Positions 1 through 8,352 of a stretch of 64,000 nucleotides of DNA are shown piece by piece; within the stretch, counting starts at the first letter, position 1; each line of letters starts with the position of its first letter. The stretch covers positions 3,488 to 67,487 of the forward strand of contig JAVVTQ010000006.1 of assembly GCA_036653595.1 (NCBI GenBank), given 5' to 3'. The translations under genes and the position numbers were made by a program. The notes under the pieces are model-generated. The model saw nothing but the letters and a program-made list of their open reading frames with translations. It was not told the DNA's origin and did not search any database. The stretch is from JAVVTQ01 sp036653595. Lineage in GTDB: Bacteria; Bacillota; Clostridia; Oscillospirales; Ruminococcaceae.

Positions 1-315
1 GTTTATCGGCAGATTTTGCATTATCGTCAGGATATTTGCGCCCTCCGCGGAAAGGGCAGCCAGTACCTCGGACAGCACGCCCTGCTCGTGGTTTAGCATG
101 AGAGAAAGCACCGCCATTCTGCCCGCGGTGTCGCTGTCGGGTGTGAATATAAAATCCTTGTATTTGTAATATGTGCTTCTGGAGATGCCCACGCGCTTCA
201 CGGCCTCACTGACCTCTCCGACAGCGCCCTCCGCGAGAAGGCTGCGCGCCTCGACAACTTTTTCAAAGTAATCGGGCAATATTCTCTTATCGACAATCAG
301 GTATTCATTTTTCAA
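1..315 (-). CDS. ThrR/PheB-type ACT-domain regulator (partial)
   Basis: Regulator of the UPF0735/PheB family, cut by the window edge so only about 105 N-terminal residues are present. It starts at a TTG (313-315) directly behind GGAGGTGG and overlaps the end of thrB by 11 bases. Residues about 28-47 look like a helix-turn-helix (core GISRSTYYKYKDF). An ACT domain begins near residue 60 (VLSLMLNHEQGVLSEVL). Known for the family: the Bacillus subtilis member ThrR represses threonine biosynthesis genes. Inferred: co-transcription with thrC and thrB means this protein probably senses an aspartate-family amino acid and controls this locus. The C-terminal part of the ACT domain lies outside the window. 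Confidence 0.85.
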   Translation of the reverse strand, partial: MKNEYLIVDKRILPDYFEKVVEARSLLAEGAVGEVSEAVKRVGISRSTYYKYKDFIFTPDSDTAGRMAVLSLMLNHEQGVLSEVLAALSAEGANILTIMQNLPIN

Positions 316-1213
316 GGCAACCACCTCCAACTATTCTTGCTCCGTTGCGGTCAATATCGAGCAAAACTGCGCTCCACTTGTGCTTTAGACCCTGCAAAGC
401 CTCCGACATGCGCCTTGCATACTCGCCGTCGCTCTCCAGCAGGCACATACACGTCGGACCGGCACCGCTTATGAAAAATGCGGCGGCTCCTGCGTTTTGC
501 GCGGCGGCCTTGACCTCTTCAAAACCGGCTATCATCGATTTTCTGTACGGCTGATGCAGCCTATCCTCAAGTGACGCGCGCACAAGCCCCACGTCGCCGC
601 GCGCCAACGCACCGATGAGCACCGCCGTGTGCGAGACGTTGAAAACAGCATCGGCAAAATCAACCTCAACGGGCAAAAGTCTGCGCGCCTCATGCGTCTG
701 TGTTTCAAAATCCGGAATCAGGGCACAGAATTTAAACTTTTCTGAAATTTCAAGGGACACGCATTTTGGAGCGCCGTGATCGAGCAGAGATGCGGTGAAT
801 CCGCCCAAAAGAGCGGGTGCAACATTGTCCGGATGTCCCTCAAGCCTTGTGGCGACTGCCAGAAGCTCTTCTGCTGACAGACAATATTCGAGCATGGCGT
901 TCGCCGCGCACACGCCTGCGACAATCATTGCTGCGCTGGAACCAAGCCCACGCGAAACGGGTATGTCGGATTTTATATCGAGCCGAATGCCCGGCAGAGG
1001 TACACCTGCCTTTTCATAAACTTTCTTGAATGCGACATATGCCAGATTTTGGTCATTGGCATATTTATTGTCACAGCCTCTTATTTCCAAAGCTCCGGCG
1101 TCGAGCCTTGAAAAGCCAATTTCGCAGTAAAGTGAAAGCGCCAATCCGAGCGAGTCAAATCCAGGCCCGATATTTGCGGAAGTTGCCGGCACTCTGACGG
1201 TTACCTGTTCCAA
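305..1213 (-). CDS. thrB: Homoserine kinase
   Basis: GHMP-family kinase of 302 residues that phosphorylates L-homoserine with ATP in the threonine branch of the aspartate pathway; cytoplasmic. The N-terminus VRVPATSANIGPGFDSLG is the typical start of the family. The glycine-rich ATP-binding loop GLGSSAA follows near residue 90. A conserved glycine-rich stretch (FFISGAGPTC) is near residue 250. Translation appears to begin at a TTG (1211-1213) inside the last codons of thrC, with a weak GAAGAGAA ahead of it, so coupling to thrC is likely. It is followed by the ACT regulator with an 11-base overlap. Length is normal for the family. Confidence 0.95.
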   Translation of the reverse strand: MEQVTVRVPATSANIGPGFDSLGLALSLYCEIGFSRLDAGALEIRGCDNKYANDQNLAYVAFKKVYEKAGVPLPGIRLDIKSDIPVSRGLGSSAAMIVAGVCAANAMLEYCLSAEELLAVATRLEGHPDNVAPALLGGFTASLLDHGAPKCVSLEISEKFKFCALIPDFETQTHEARRLLPVEVDFADAVFNVSHTAVLIGALARGDVGLVRASLEDRLHQPYRKSMIAGFEEVKAAAQNAGAAAFFISGAGPTCMCLLESDGEYARRMSEALQGLKHKWSAVLLDIDRNGARIVGGGCLEK

Positions 1214-2688
1214 TTCTCTTCACCGGCCTTTCTCAAAACATAGTCCCACAATTTGTCCAAATCTTCCTCATCGCGGTGCAGCACGGGCAGTGCTTGCAGA
1301 GTTCGAAGCTTTTCGGGAATCGTAACGCCCGTCATCAAATGCAGCTTCTCCATCGCGGCAAATTCGCCGCCGTCGATCTCCTCGCCGAGCGCGGCGAGAA
1401 CGGTGTTACAGAATTTGTAAGGAGAAGCTGTGGACAAGACAACGGTAGGGCAGCCGTTGCCAGAGGCTCTGTCAAACTCCGTCGCCACGCGCCACGCCAC
1501 CGCCGTGTGTGGGTCCAGCAGATAGCTGTGCTTTGCGTATACCTGACCGATTGTGTCAAGAGTCTTGTTTTGTGAGCAGAACCCGCAGTCAAAGCTTTCA
1601 CGCAGCGTTTGGAGCGCGTTTTCACCGATAGAATACTCTCCGCGTTCGCGCAGCTCGTCCATAAGCCGCGCCGTTTCATTGTCACCCAAAAGCAAAAACA
1701 AAAGCCGCTCTAGGTTGCTTGAAATGAGTATATCCATTGACGGAGAGGAGGTTTTTACAAAATCGCGGTGTCTGTTGTAGACACCCGTCCTCAAAAAGTC
1801 TGTGAGCACGTTGTTCTCATTGGATGCGCATATTAGCTTGGCGACAGGCAGCCCCATGAGCTTTGCCATATACCCCGCCAAAATATCGCCGAAGTTCCCC
1901 GTCGGCACAGCAAAGTTGACCCTGGTGCCTGCACTCAGCGCGCCGCGGTTGATGAGGTCGCGGTATGCGCAGAAATAGTAGGTTATCTGCGGCACGAGGC
2001 GGCCGATATTGATTGAGTTGGCGCTTGAAAGCAGCTGCTTTTTAGGCAGCGGATTCAGCGTCTTCGACCTTGAAAAAATTTCCTTTACGGCATTTTGTGC
2101 GTCGTCAAAGTTTCCGCGGACGCCGCAAACAGCGACATTTCCCCCCGCTGATGTCACCATCTGAAGCCGCTGAACCTCACTCACGCCGTCCTTTGGGTAA
2201 AATACAATTATTCTGATACCGTCGGCGCCGGAAAAACCCTCGAGTGCCGCTTTTCCGGTGTCGCCGCTGGTGGCCGTGAGGATGAGCGTTTGACCCTGCA
2301 CCCCCAGCTTTTTTCTGGCGGCCGCCATTAGCTGAGGCAAAACGGAGAGCGCAATATCTTTGAAGGCGCACGTAGGCCCATGATAAAGCTCCAAAACAAA
2401 TTTGCTGCCCACGGCGACGAGCGGTGCAAGAGCGCCGCCCTCAAATTTGTTCTCATATGAAGCTGAGATGATGTCACCGATGCAGTCCTTACCGAAATCG
2501 GGCAGAAGACCGCCGACGATATCCTCGGCTATCGCAAGGTCGCTCTTTTTGAGAAGAGCCTTGAGGTCCTGCTGCTGCGGCAAAAAGTCGTCTGTCATGT
2601 AAAGTCCGCCGTCCGGCGCTATTCCGCGCAGCACTGCTTCGCAGGCGTTGGCGGTCAGAGAGCAGTTTCGTGAGCTTTTGTAAATCAT
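1201..2688 (-). CDS. thrC: Threonine synthase
   Basis: Pyridoxal-phosphate enzyme of 495 residues that converts O-phosphohomoserine to threonine; cytoplasmic. The PLP lysine is K110 in GPTCAFKDIA. The cofactor phosphate loop TATSGDTGKAAL follows near residue 140. Length and the N-terminal pattern fit the longer threonine synthase subtype. ATG start at 2686-2688, with GGAAAATAACAC in front. It is first in a leftward operon thrC-thrB-ACT regulator and is divergent from hom across a 109-base control region, so both arms of homoserine use can be controlled together. Confidence 0.96.
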   Translation of the reverse strand: MIYKSSRNCSLTANACEAVLRGIAPDGGLYMTDDFLPQQQDLKALLKKSDLAIAEDIVGGLLPDFGKDCIGDIISASYENKFEGGALAPLVAVGSKFVLELYHGPTCAFKDIALSVLPQLMAAARKKLGVQGQTLILTATSGDTGKAALEGFSGADGIRIIVFYPKDGVSEVQRLQMVTSAGGNVAVCGVRGNFDDAQNAVKEIFSRSKTLNPLPKKQLLSSANSINIGRLVPQITYYFCAYRDLINRGALSAGTRVNFAVPTGNFGDILAGYMAKLMGLPVAKLICASNENNVLTDFLRTGVYNRHRDFVKTSSPSMDILISSNLERLLFLLLGDNETARLMDELRERGEYSIGENALQTLRESFDCGFCSQNKTLDTIGQVYAKHSYLLDPHTAVAWRVATEFDRASGNGCPTVVLSTASPYKFCNTVLAALGEEIDGGEFAAMEKLHLMTGVTIPEKLRTLQALPVLHRDEEDLDKLWDYVLRKAGEENWNR

Positions 2689-2703
2689 GTGTTATTTTCC
2701 TTT

Positions 2704-2733
2704 TTGCTATTGCAATTCAATAATAAATATGAT
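2704..2733 (+). promoter_or_regulatory. Predicted promoter for hom-lysC-asd
   Basis: TTGCTA (2704-2709) and TATGAT (2728-2733) are separated by 18 bases, a reasonable sigma-A promoter in the only upstream gap of hom. The 109-base gap also has to hold the thrC promoter on the other strand. Confidence 0.5.
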
Positions 2734-2758
2734 AACGTGTTTCCTATGGAAATACAAG

Positions 2759-2777
2759 TGTCTTTGCTATAAAGACA
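2759..2777. promoter_or_regulatory. Perfect inverted repeat ahead of hom
   Basis: TGTCTTT (2759-2765) and AAAGACA (2771-2777) form a perfect 7+7 inverted repeat around GCTAT. It lies just downstream of the predicted promoter and four bases before the AGGAG of hom. It could be an operator for the adjacent ACT regulator, or a small RNA hairpin in the leader. Confidence 0.45.
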
Positions 2778-2797
2778 TATCAAGGAGCGAAATTTAT

Positions 2798-3970
2798 ATG
2801 AATATTGGAATTATGGGCTTTGGAAATGTCGGGCGCGGGGCATACAATGTGATATCCGACAAAAAAACCGGACTGTGCGTCAAAAGAATTCTAGATATCG
2901 GTGCCTTACCCGGCTATGAATCGCTTTTGACTACGAAGCCGGCGGATATATTTGAGGATGGCGAAATAGACGCTGTAGTCGAGTCGATAGGCGGGATAGA
3001 GCCGGCGCGGTCATATGTGCTGGCTGCCCTCAGAGCAAAAAAACATGTGGTCACGGCGAACAAGCAGCTTATAAGCGCCTGTGGGGAGGAGCTGGAGGCA
3101 GCTGCGCAGGAGAACAAAGTCGAGCTTCGTTATTCTGCGAGTGTCGGCGGAGGAATACCCTGGCTTTTTTCGCTCTCGCGTGCGGCGCGAACAGACGAAA
3201 TAATTGAGGTTGGCGGCATCGTCAACGGGACGACCAACTTCATTCTGGACGCCATGACAAAGCAGGGTGCAGATTTTGATGATACGCTCAAAGAAGCGCA
3301 GAGACTGGGATTTGCGGAGTCTGACCCGTCGGCGGATATCGATGCCCTCGACTCTCACAGAAAGTGCGTGATAAGCGCAAGGTGCGCGTTTAATGCGGCT
3401 GTAACGGAGCAGGATATCCCGTTTTTCGGCATAAGGGATATAAAAGGCTTTGATATAGAGCGGTTCAAATCGCTTAAAAGGGTGTGCAAGCTTTTCATCT
3501 TTGCAAAAAAGCAAGGCGGCGCGGTAAGTGCGTTTGCGGAGCCGACGCTTTTTGCCGACACGGCAGTTGAAGGTGCCATTCCGAGCAATTATAATTTCAT
3601 CTACCTTGTCGGCGCCCGTTCCGGCAAGCTCGGCTTTTTCGGACAGGGCGCGGGCAGCGACCCGACAGGAGCGACAGTTGTCGCGGATCTCGCCGACATC
3701 GCATTTCGGCACGACGGCGCAAATACAAGGCACCCAGAGGCTTTCCAAATTGCCAACGACACGGCGTGCCACAGCTATTACGTGAGAACTTCCAATGCAA
3801 GTGCGGCGGATGAGTTCTATGCGGAAAGCGACGATAAAAGCGAAATAGATGGCAATTATGTGTGCATTACAAAGCCGCTTCCCGTTTCATACATGCATCA
3901 AAAAGCAAAAAAAATGAAAGAGCTTGACCCGCATTTGTTTTTTGCCGGGCTTTATGAGGATAAAGTATGA
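2798..3970 (+). CDS. hom: Homoserine dehydrogenase
   Basis: NAD(P)H-dependent reductase of 390 residues that makes homoserine from aspartate semialdehyde. The nucleotide-binding loop GFGNVG is at residues 7-12 and a catalytic-type lysine at K89 in TANKQL. A signature DIDALDSHRK region is near residue 180. An upstream in-frame extension exists, but the ATG at 2798 has AAGGAG at the right distance and begins directly with the Rossmann strand. The C-terminus after about residue 320 is short and diverged where many homologues carry a full ACT domain, so feedback control may be weak or different. It overlaps lysC by ATGA. Confidence 0.94.
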   Translation: MNIGIMGFGNVGRGAYNVISDKKTGLCVKRILDIGALPGYESLLTTKPADIFEDGEIDAVVESIGGIEPARSYVLAALRAKKHVVTANKQLISACGEELEAAAQENKVELRYSASVGGGIPWLFSLSRAARTDEIIEVGGIVNGTTNFILDAMTKQGADFDDTLKEAQRLGFAESDPSADIDALDSHRKCVISARCAFNAAVTEQDIPFFGIRDIKGFDIERFKSLKRVCKLFIFAKKQGGAVSAFAEPTLFADTAVEGAIPSNYNFIYLVGARSGKLGFFGQGAGSDPTGATVVADLADIAFRHDGANTRHPEAFQIANDTACHSYYVRTSNASAADEFYAESDDKSEIDGNYVCITKPLPVSYMHQKAKKMKELDPHLFFAGLYEDKV

Positions 3971-5283
3971 TTATAGTTGCAAAATTCGGCGGCTCTTCTC
4001 TCGCGGACTCACGTCAATTCAAAAAGGTGCGCGATATTGTGCATTTTGACGAGTCGAGGAGTATTGTTGTTCTCTCGGCACCGGGAAAAAGAAGCGGGGA
4101 CGACCATAAAATCACAGATTTGCTGTACCTGTGCCACGCGCACCTCAAATACGGCGTATCCTATAGCGACATTTTTGAGCTTATCAAAGAGCGCTTTTTT
4201 GAAATCGCGGCTGAGTGTGAAATCGAACTTGACCTTGAACTCGAATTTGCCGAAATTGCGTCAAAAATGAACAAACACATGTCGATGGATTATCTCGCCT
4301 CGCGCGGAGAGTATCTCGCAGCAAAGCTCATGGCAAAATACATCGGATATGAATTTGTCGATGCCTCCGAGCTGATTTTCTTCGGATATGACGGAAAGGT
4401 CGACTTTCAAAAGACAAATGATGCGATAGCGAGGGCGCACGAAAGCTTTGGAAATATTGCAATACCGGGCTTTTACGGCTCCATGCCGGACGGAAAAATC
4501 AGGACGTTTTCGCGCGGCGGTTCCGACATAACGGGTGCTATTGCAGCGGCTGCGGTAAATGCAAATACGTATGAAAACTGGACAGACGTTGCAGGAATTC
4601 TGATGGCGGATCCGCATATTGTGGAGAACCCGAGAGCTATAGAGCGCATAACATACAGTGAGCTGCGCGAGCTTTCATACATGGGCGCCGAGGTGTTGCA
4701 TGAGGATGCGGTTTTGCCTGTGCGAAATGGCAAGATACCGCTCAACATAAGAAATACAAATTCACCTAACTCAAACGGAACCTACATACAAGAGAGCTTT
4801 GAGGAAAATGCCGAGGAGCTTTCACGCTTTATCACGGGAATATCAGGCAAAAAACATTTTTCAATAATAACGCTTGCAAAAAGCGGCATGTCCGGCGGCT
4901 TTGGAACTGTCCGAAAAGCGCTGGAGGCCACAGAAAAATTCTCTGTCAATGTCGAGCATGTGCTGAGCGGGGTGGATAGCTTTTCGCTCGTGGTGTCAAC
5001 TGACGCTGTGTCGCGATGTATTTATGATTTGATTTCCGAAATAAAAAGGCTGTGTGAGCCGGACACTATCGGCGTGGCCGACGGGATAAGCCTGGTCGCG
5101 GTTGTCGGGCGCCGCATGGCACAAAAGCCCGGTATTTCCGGAAAGCTCTTTCGAGCGCTCGGAGACAACGGAATCAATATAAGAATGATAGACCAAGGCG
5201 CGGACGAAATCAACATAATTGTTGGTGTAAATGACAGCGATTTCCAAAAAACCATACGTGTACTATATAACAGCTTTGCTTGA
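3967..5283 (+). CDS. lysC: Aspartate kinase
   Basis: First enzyme of the aspartate pathway, phosphorylating aspartate with ATP. It has 438 residues. The kinase N-terminal motif KFGGSS is at residues 6-11 and SRGGSDITGAIAA near residue 180. Two C-terminal ACT-like segments (from about residues 300 and 375) match regulatory aspartokinases. The start ATG overlaps the stop of hom by four bases, which suggests translational coupling. It sits between hom and asd, so the three reactions that lead from aspartate to homoserine are made from one mRNA. There is no lysine riboswitch in the short leader. Confidence 0.96.
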   Translation: MIIVAKFGGSSLADSRQFKKVRDIVHFDESRSIVVLSAPGKRSGDDHKITDLLYLCHAHLKYGVSYSDIFELIKERFFEIAAECEIELDLELEFAEIASKMNKHMSMDYLASRGEYLAAKLMAKYIGYEFVDASELIFFGYDGKVDFQKTNDAIARAHESFGNIAIPGFYGSMPDGKIRTFSRGGSDITGAIAAAAVNANTYENWTDVAGILMADPHIVENPRAIERITYSELRELSYMGAEVLHEDAVLPVRNGKIPLNIRNTNSPNSNGTYIQESFEENAEELSRFITGISGKKHFSIITLAKSGMSGGFGTVRKALEATEKFSVNVEHVLSGVDSFSLVVSTDAVSRCIYDLISEIKRLCEPDTIGVADGISLVAVVGRRMAQKPGISGKLFRALGDNGINIRMIDQGADEINIIVGVNDSDFQKTIRVLYNSFA

Positions 5284-5300
5284 TTTATAAAAGGAGTGCA

Positions 5301-6314
5301 ATGCATATGATTAAAAACTTAAATATCGCGGTGCTGGGAGCGACGGGCGCCGTGGGCTGCGAAATGGTGAGGATACTCGAGGAACGGGGATTTCCCATAG
5401 GAAAACTCAGGCTTTTGGCCAGCGGGAGAAGTGCCGGGAGGGAAATTCTGTACGGGAAGACAAAGCTCTACGTCGAGGAAGCGCGCGAGGGCTCATTTGA
5501 CGACATGGACATTGTGCTTGGTGTTGCGAGCAACGAGCTTGCAGCAAAGTATGCGCCATCAATAAAGCGGGCGGGCGCGGTATTTGTTGACAACTCGAGC
5601 GCTTTTCGCATGCGTGACGATGTACCTCTGGTGATTCCGGAAATAAACGGCGGCGATGTGCGCCTTCATAATGGCATAATTTCCAACCCGAACTGCTCGA
5701 CAATAATCGCCCTCATGGCGATAAACGGCATAAATACACTTTCTCCGATAACGCACATGATAGCCTCGACATATCAGGCTGTCAGCGGCGCCGGCGCAAA
5801 CGGCATACTCGAGCTGGAGACGCAGATTAAAGAGTCGGCGAACGGCGACAACCCGACGGTTAACCTGTTTCAGCACCAGATTGTCTGCAATCTCATCCCA
5901 CAGATAGGCTCTTTTGGCGCAGACGGCTACACAACAGAGGAGATGAAGATGCAAAACGAGGGCAGAAAAATTTTGCATCTGCCGAATCTGAAGGTCAGCT
6001 GCACCTGCGTGCGCGTGCCGGTGATGCGCAGTCACTCGATTTCCATCAATGTGTTTACAAAAAGCGCCATCGATGTGGCCGAGGCGCGAGCGGCAATTGC
6101 AAAAATGGCGGGCTGCCGCTTGGTGGACGACCCCGAAAACTCGGTATATCCGATGCCGCTTGAGACGAGCGATCAGGACGCTGTCTTTGTCGGCAGAATG
6201 CGCCGTGACCTGACCGATGACAGAGGAATTTCGCTCTGGTGCTGCGGCGATCAGCTGCGAAAGGGCGCGGCAACGAATGCGGTGCAGATAGCGGAGCTTG
6301 TCGCGAGGCTCTGA
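5301..6314 (+). CDS. asd: Aspartate-semialdehyde dehydrogenase
   Basis: NADPH-dependent enzyme that reduces aspartyl phosphate to aspartate semialdehyde, the branch point to lysine/diaminopimelate and homoserine. It has 337 residues from the ATG at 5301. The next ATG at 5307 is equally possible, since AAGGAG (5291-5296) lies 4 and 10 bases away respectively. The dinucleotide loop GATGAVG is near residue 13. The catalytic cysteine is in SNPNCSTI near residue 132, and the substrate histidine region RVPVMRSHS near residue 240. Last gene of hom-lysC-asd, followed by a hairpin terminator. Confidence 0.96.
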   Translation: MHMIKNLNIAVLGATGAVGCEMVRILEERGFPIGKLRLLASGRSAGREILYGKTKLYVEEAREGSFDDMDIVLGVASNELAAKYAPSIKRAGAVFVDNSSAFRMRDDVPLVIPEINGGDVRLHNGIISNPNCSTIIALMAINGINTLSPITHMIASTYQAVSGAGANGILELETQIKESANGDNPTVNLFQHQIVCNLIPQIGSFGADGYTTEEMKMQNEGRKILHLPNLKVSCTCVRVPVMRSHSISINVFTKSAIDVAEARAAIAKMAGCRLVDDPENSVYPMPLETSDQDAVFVGRMRRDLTDDRGISLWCCGDQLRKGAATNAVQIAELVARL

Positions 6315-6328
6315 TATTAGACAAAATA

Positions 6329-6370
6329 AAGAACCTTGCCGGGCTATTCCCTGCAAGGCTCTTTTGTTTT
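6329..6370. terminator. Bidirectional intrinsic terminator
   Basis: The arms AGAACCTTGC and GCAAGGCTCT form a stem with one mismatch. It is flanked by T-rich sequence on the right for asd and by T-rich sequence on the other strand for the leftward gtrA-like gene. Confidence 0.75.
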
Positions 6371-6404
6371 ATGCTCTTTATGCGCAATTGCGCCAAAAGA
6401 GGTT

Positions 6405-6887
6405 TTACTTGACAGAAGTAGTGCTTTGAGCAGCGGCTTCGGCGCGCTCTTTTTCTTTTTTTGCGAGGTCGTTTGTATTGATGCTTCCGCGGTAGACAAA
6501 GAACTTGCACACGAGAAATTCCGTCACGAAATTGAGAATCATCGTCACTATCAAAACAACGAAATCAGGAATTTCCAAGGTCTTTGAGCAATAGTCGCCG
6601 GCAATCGTCGTCACAGGAGTGAACACACAGTAATAGGCGATGATTTTGAGCATGGCGACCGGTACGTTTGTGGCGGATTTAAAGGTAAAGCGCCTGTTGA
6701 CCGTGAAATTGAAGAGCACCGACAAAATGAGCGAAATCAAATATGACGGCCAGTACGGTTCTATTATCATGCTCAGCAGCGTGAAGCTGCCAATTTGAAT
6801 CAGTCCGGCAGAGCAGGAGAACAATAAAAATTTGAGTGCCTGTATATTGCTTTCTCGCTTGCTTAGTTTCTCGTTTTCTTTTTCCAT
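6405..6887 (-). CDS. GtrA-like membrane protein
   Basis: Small integral membrane protein of 160 residues with four predicted helices (about 20-40, 47-65, 82-100, 110-130). The pattern LSVLFNFTVNRRFTFK matches the GtrA/DPMS-type family, whose members flip polyprenyl-linked sugars or assist glycosyltransferases that decorate cell-surface polymers. The C-terminal tail is charged and alanine-rich. It is last in a leftward run and lies six bases after the cation diffusion facilitator gene. No glycosyltransferase is adjacent, so the substrate cannot be inferred. Confidence 0.85.
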   Translation of the reverse strand: MEKENEKLSKRESNIQALKFLLFSCSAGLIQIGSFTLLSMIIEPYWPSYLISLILSVLFNFTVNRRFTFKSATNVPVAMLKIIAYYCVFTPVTTIAGDYCSKTLEIPDFVVLIVTMILNFVTEFLVCKFFVYRGSINTNDLAKKEKERAEAAAQSTTSVK

Positions 6888-6893
6888 TATGCT

Positions 6894-8078
6894 CTACTTT
6901 CTTTCAGAATGTTTTCTGTACGCTCTGTCTATCTCCATGACAGGGAATATCGTGGAGTCATAGGCGGCTATCCCTGCCGCAATAAAGCCGTTTAGGTTGT
7001 CTGCATTGCCTTTAAAGTCTGTCGGGACTGCGACATCGAAAATTACCTTGATGTGGTTGTGGGTTCTCACGGCGCGAAAATCGTGTATTTCCAGCTTTTC
7101 ATCGATGGATGCAACGATTTCAACGACTTTGTTTTTGATAGCGGTCATCTCATCATCCAGCTTGACGACAGGGTCGAGGTGGATGACGAGCTTGACGCCC
7201 AACTCCGACTCGACATCGCGTTCAATGTCGTCGAGCACACCGTGGCTGACAAGAGGACTTTCCTCTGCGGACATCTCCACATGAACGGTGGCAAAGCGCG
7301 TCGCGGGTCCATAGCTGTGCACGAGAAGATCATGCAGTCCCAGCACGCCGGGGTAGGACATTATCTTGTTGTATATACTGTCTATCAGTGCCTGGTCGGG
7401 CGCCTCTCCGATGAGCGGGTTCAGCGCTCTTTTCAAAATAGAAAGCCCTGAGATAATGATAAACACCGCCACGACTGCGCCGACATAGCCGTCGAGGTTT
7501 ATGTCAAAGGCATATTGGAACACAGCACAAGCCAAAACGGCGGAGGTGGTTATCATATCGTTGAGACTGTCGCTCGCAGCTGCGAGCAGCACGGTGCTGT
7601 CGATTTTTTTTGAGACGGCTATGTACAGGTTGCGCATAAAAAACTTGACCAGCACCGCGAGAATTAGCACGCCGAAAGTTATGGCCGAAAACTCAACAGA
7701 AGCGGGCGTTATAATTTTTTCCACAGAGCTTTTTAGCAGCTGTGTGCCGATTATTTCGATAACTATGGCGATGAAAGCGCCGGAAAGATACTCAATGCGC
7801 GCGTGTCCAAAGGGGTGCTCGTTGTCTGCTGGCTTGCCGGAGAGCTTAAAGCTGAGAACGGTCACGGCAGAAGAACCCGCATCGGACAGGTTGTTTATCG
7901 CGTCCGCGATTATCGCAAGGCTCCCGGAGACGAGGCCGACGAGCAGCTTTACTGCAAACAAAAACGCATTGCAGGCAAGCCCGACAGCACCGGCAAAGGT
8001 TCCAAACGCGCCGCGCGAGCGCTTCTTGCCGCCACCGCGCGCAAAGCGTTCTACTATTATTTTACTTAACAAGTTCAC
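6894..8078 (-). CDS. Cation diffusion facilitator (CDF) transporter
   Basis: Divalent metal efflux antiporter of 394 residues in the plasma membrane. Membrane helix 2 carries the metal-site pattern ADAINNLSDAGSS and helix 5 carries AAASDSLNDMITT, which supply the paired Asp/Asn ligands. About six helices occupy residues 28-220. A cytoplasmic C-terminal domain follows, with VHSYGPATRFATVHVEM, typical for the family. The GTG start overlaps the stop of the DUF1653 gene by GTGA. The substrate (zinc, manganese or iron) cannot be set from sequence alone; ligands of the N-x-x-D/D-x-x-N-D type are often associated with manganese or broader specificity. Confidence 0.92.
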   Translation of the reverse strand: MNLLSKIIVERFARGGGKKRSRGAFGTFAGAVGLACNAFLFAVKLLVGLVSGSLAIIADAINNLSDAGSSAVTVLSFKLSGKPADNEHPFGHARIEYLSGAFIAIVIEIIGTQLLKSSVEKIITPASVEFSAITFGVLILAVLVKFFMRNLYIAVSKKIDSTVLLAAASDSLNDMITTSAVLACAVFQYAFDINLDGYVGAVVAVFIIISGLSILKRALNPLIGEAPDQALIDSIYNKIMSYPGVLGLHDLLVHSYGPATRFATVHVEMSAEESPLVSHGVLDDIERDVESELGVKLVIHLDPVVKLDDEMTAIKNKVVEIVASIDEKLEIHDFRAVRTHNHIKVIFDVAVPTDFKGNADNLNGFIAAGIAAYDSTIFPVMEIDRAYRKHSERK

Positions 8079-8338
8079 TCATCCTTTGTTTCGGTGCGCT
8101 GACCGACATAGGTGAATCTCTTTACCGTTTCACCGTTATAGTCCACACTCTCGTTCCACATCTCAGCAGGGCGCACCCATATGCCGCGGTCACCGTACAG
8201 CGCGCGGTAGACAACCATTGGCTCGCGCGTCTCGCTGTGTATTGCGACGCCGTAAGCCTCATACAGGTTCCCCTTAAAGTGGCGATAGATTCCCGAAACG
8301 ATTGATTCCTTGAAGTGATTCAACAAATCTTCAGACAT
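8075..8338 (-). CDS. DUF1653 domain protein
   Basis: Protein of 87 residues. The middle is a DUF1653 signature (YRHFKGNLYE, then VVYRALYGDRGIWVRP). The biochemical role of this family is unknown. The ATG at 8336-8338 was chosen because GGAGGAAATTGAC lies directly before it; the longer in-frame extension has no such site. It sits between adenosine deaminase (14 bases upstream) and the CDF transporter (4-base overlap), so it is co-transcribed with both. Confidence 0.88.
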   Translation of the reverse strand: MSEDLLNHFKESIVSGIYRHFKGNLYEAYGVAIHSETREPMVVYRALYGDRGIWVRPAEMWNESVDYNGETVKRFTYVGQRTETKDE

Positions 8339-8352
8339 GTCAATTTCCTCCG

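Noticed and set aside
2689..2797. Lysine riboswitch (L-box) before hom-lysC-asd
   Set aside because: The whole gap is 109 bases, too short for an L-box, and no conserved segment is seen.
3011..3772. 253-residue minus-strand ORF
   Set aside because: Lies fully inside hom on the opposite strand; composition (Arg- and Cys-rich) is that of a shadow frame.
5559..6356. 265-residue minus-strand ORF
   Set aside because: Shadow of asd, and it also covers the terminator after asd.
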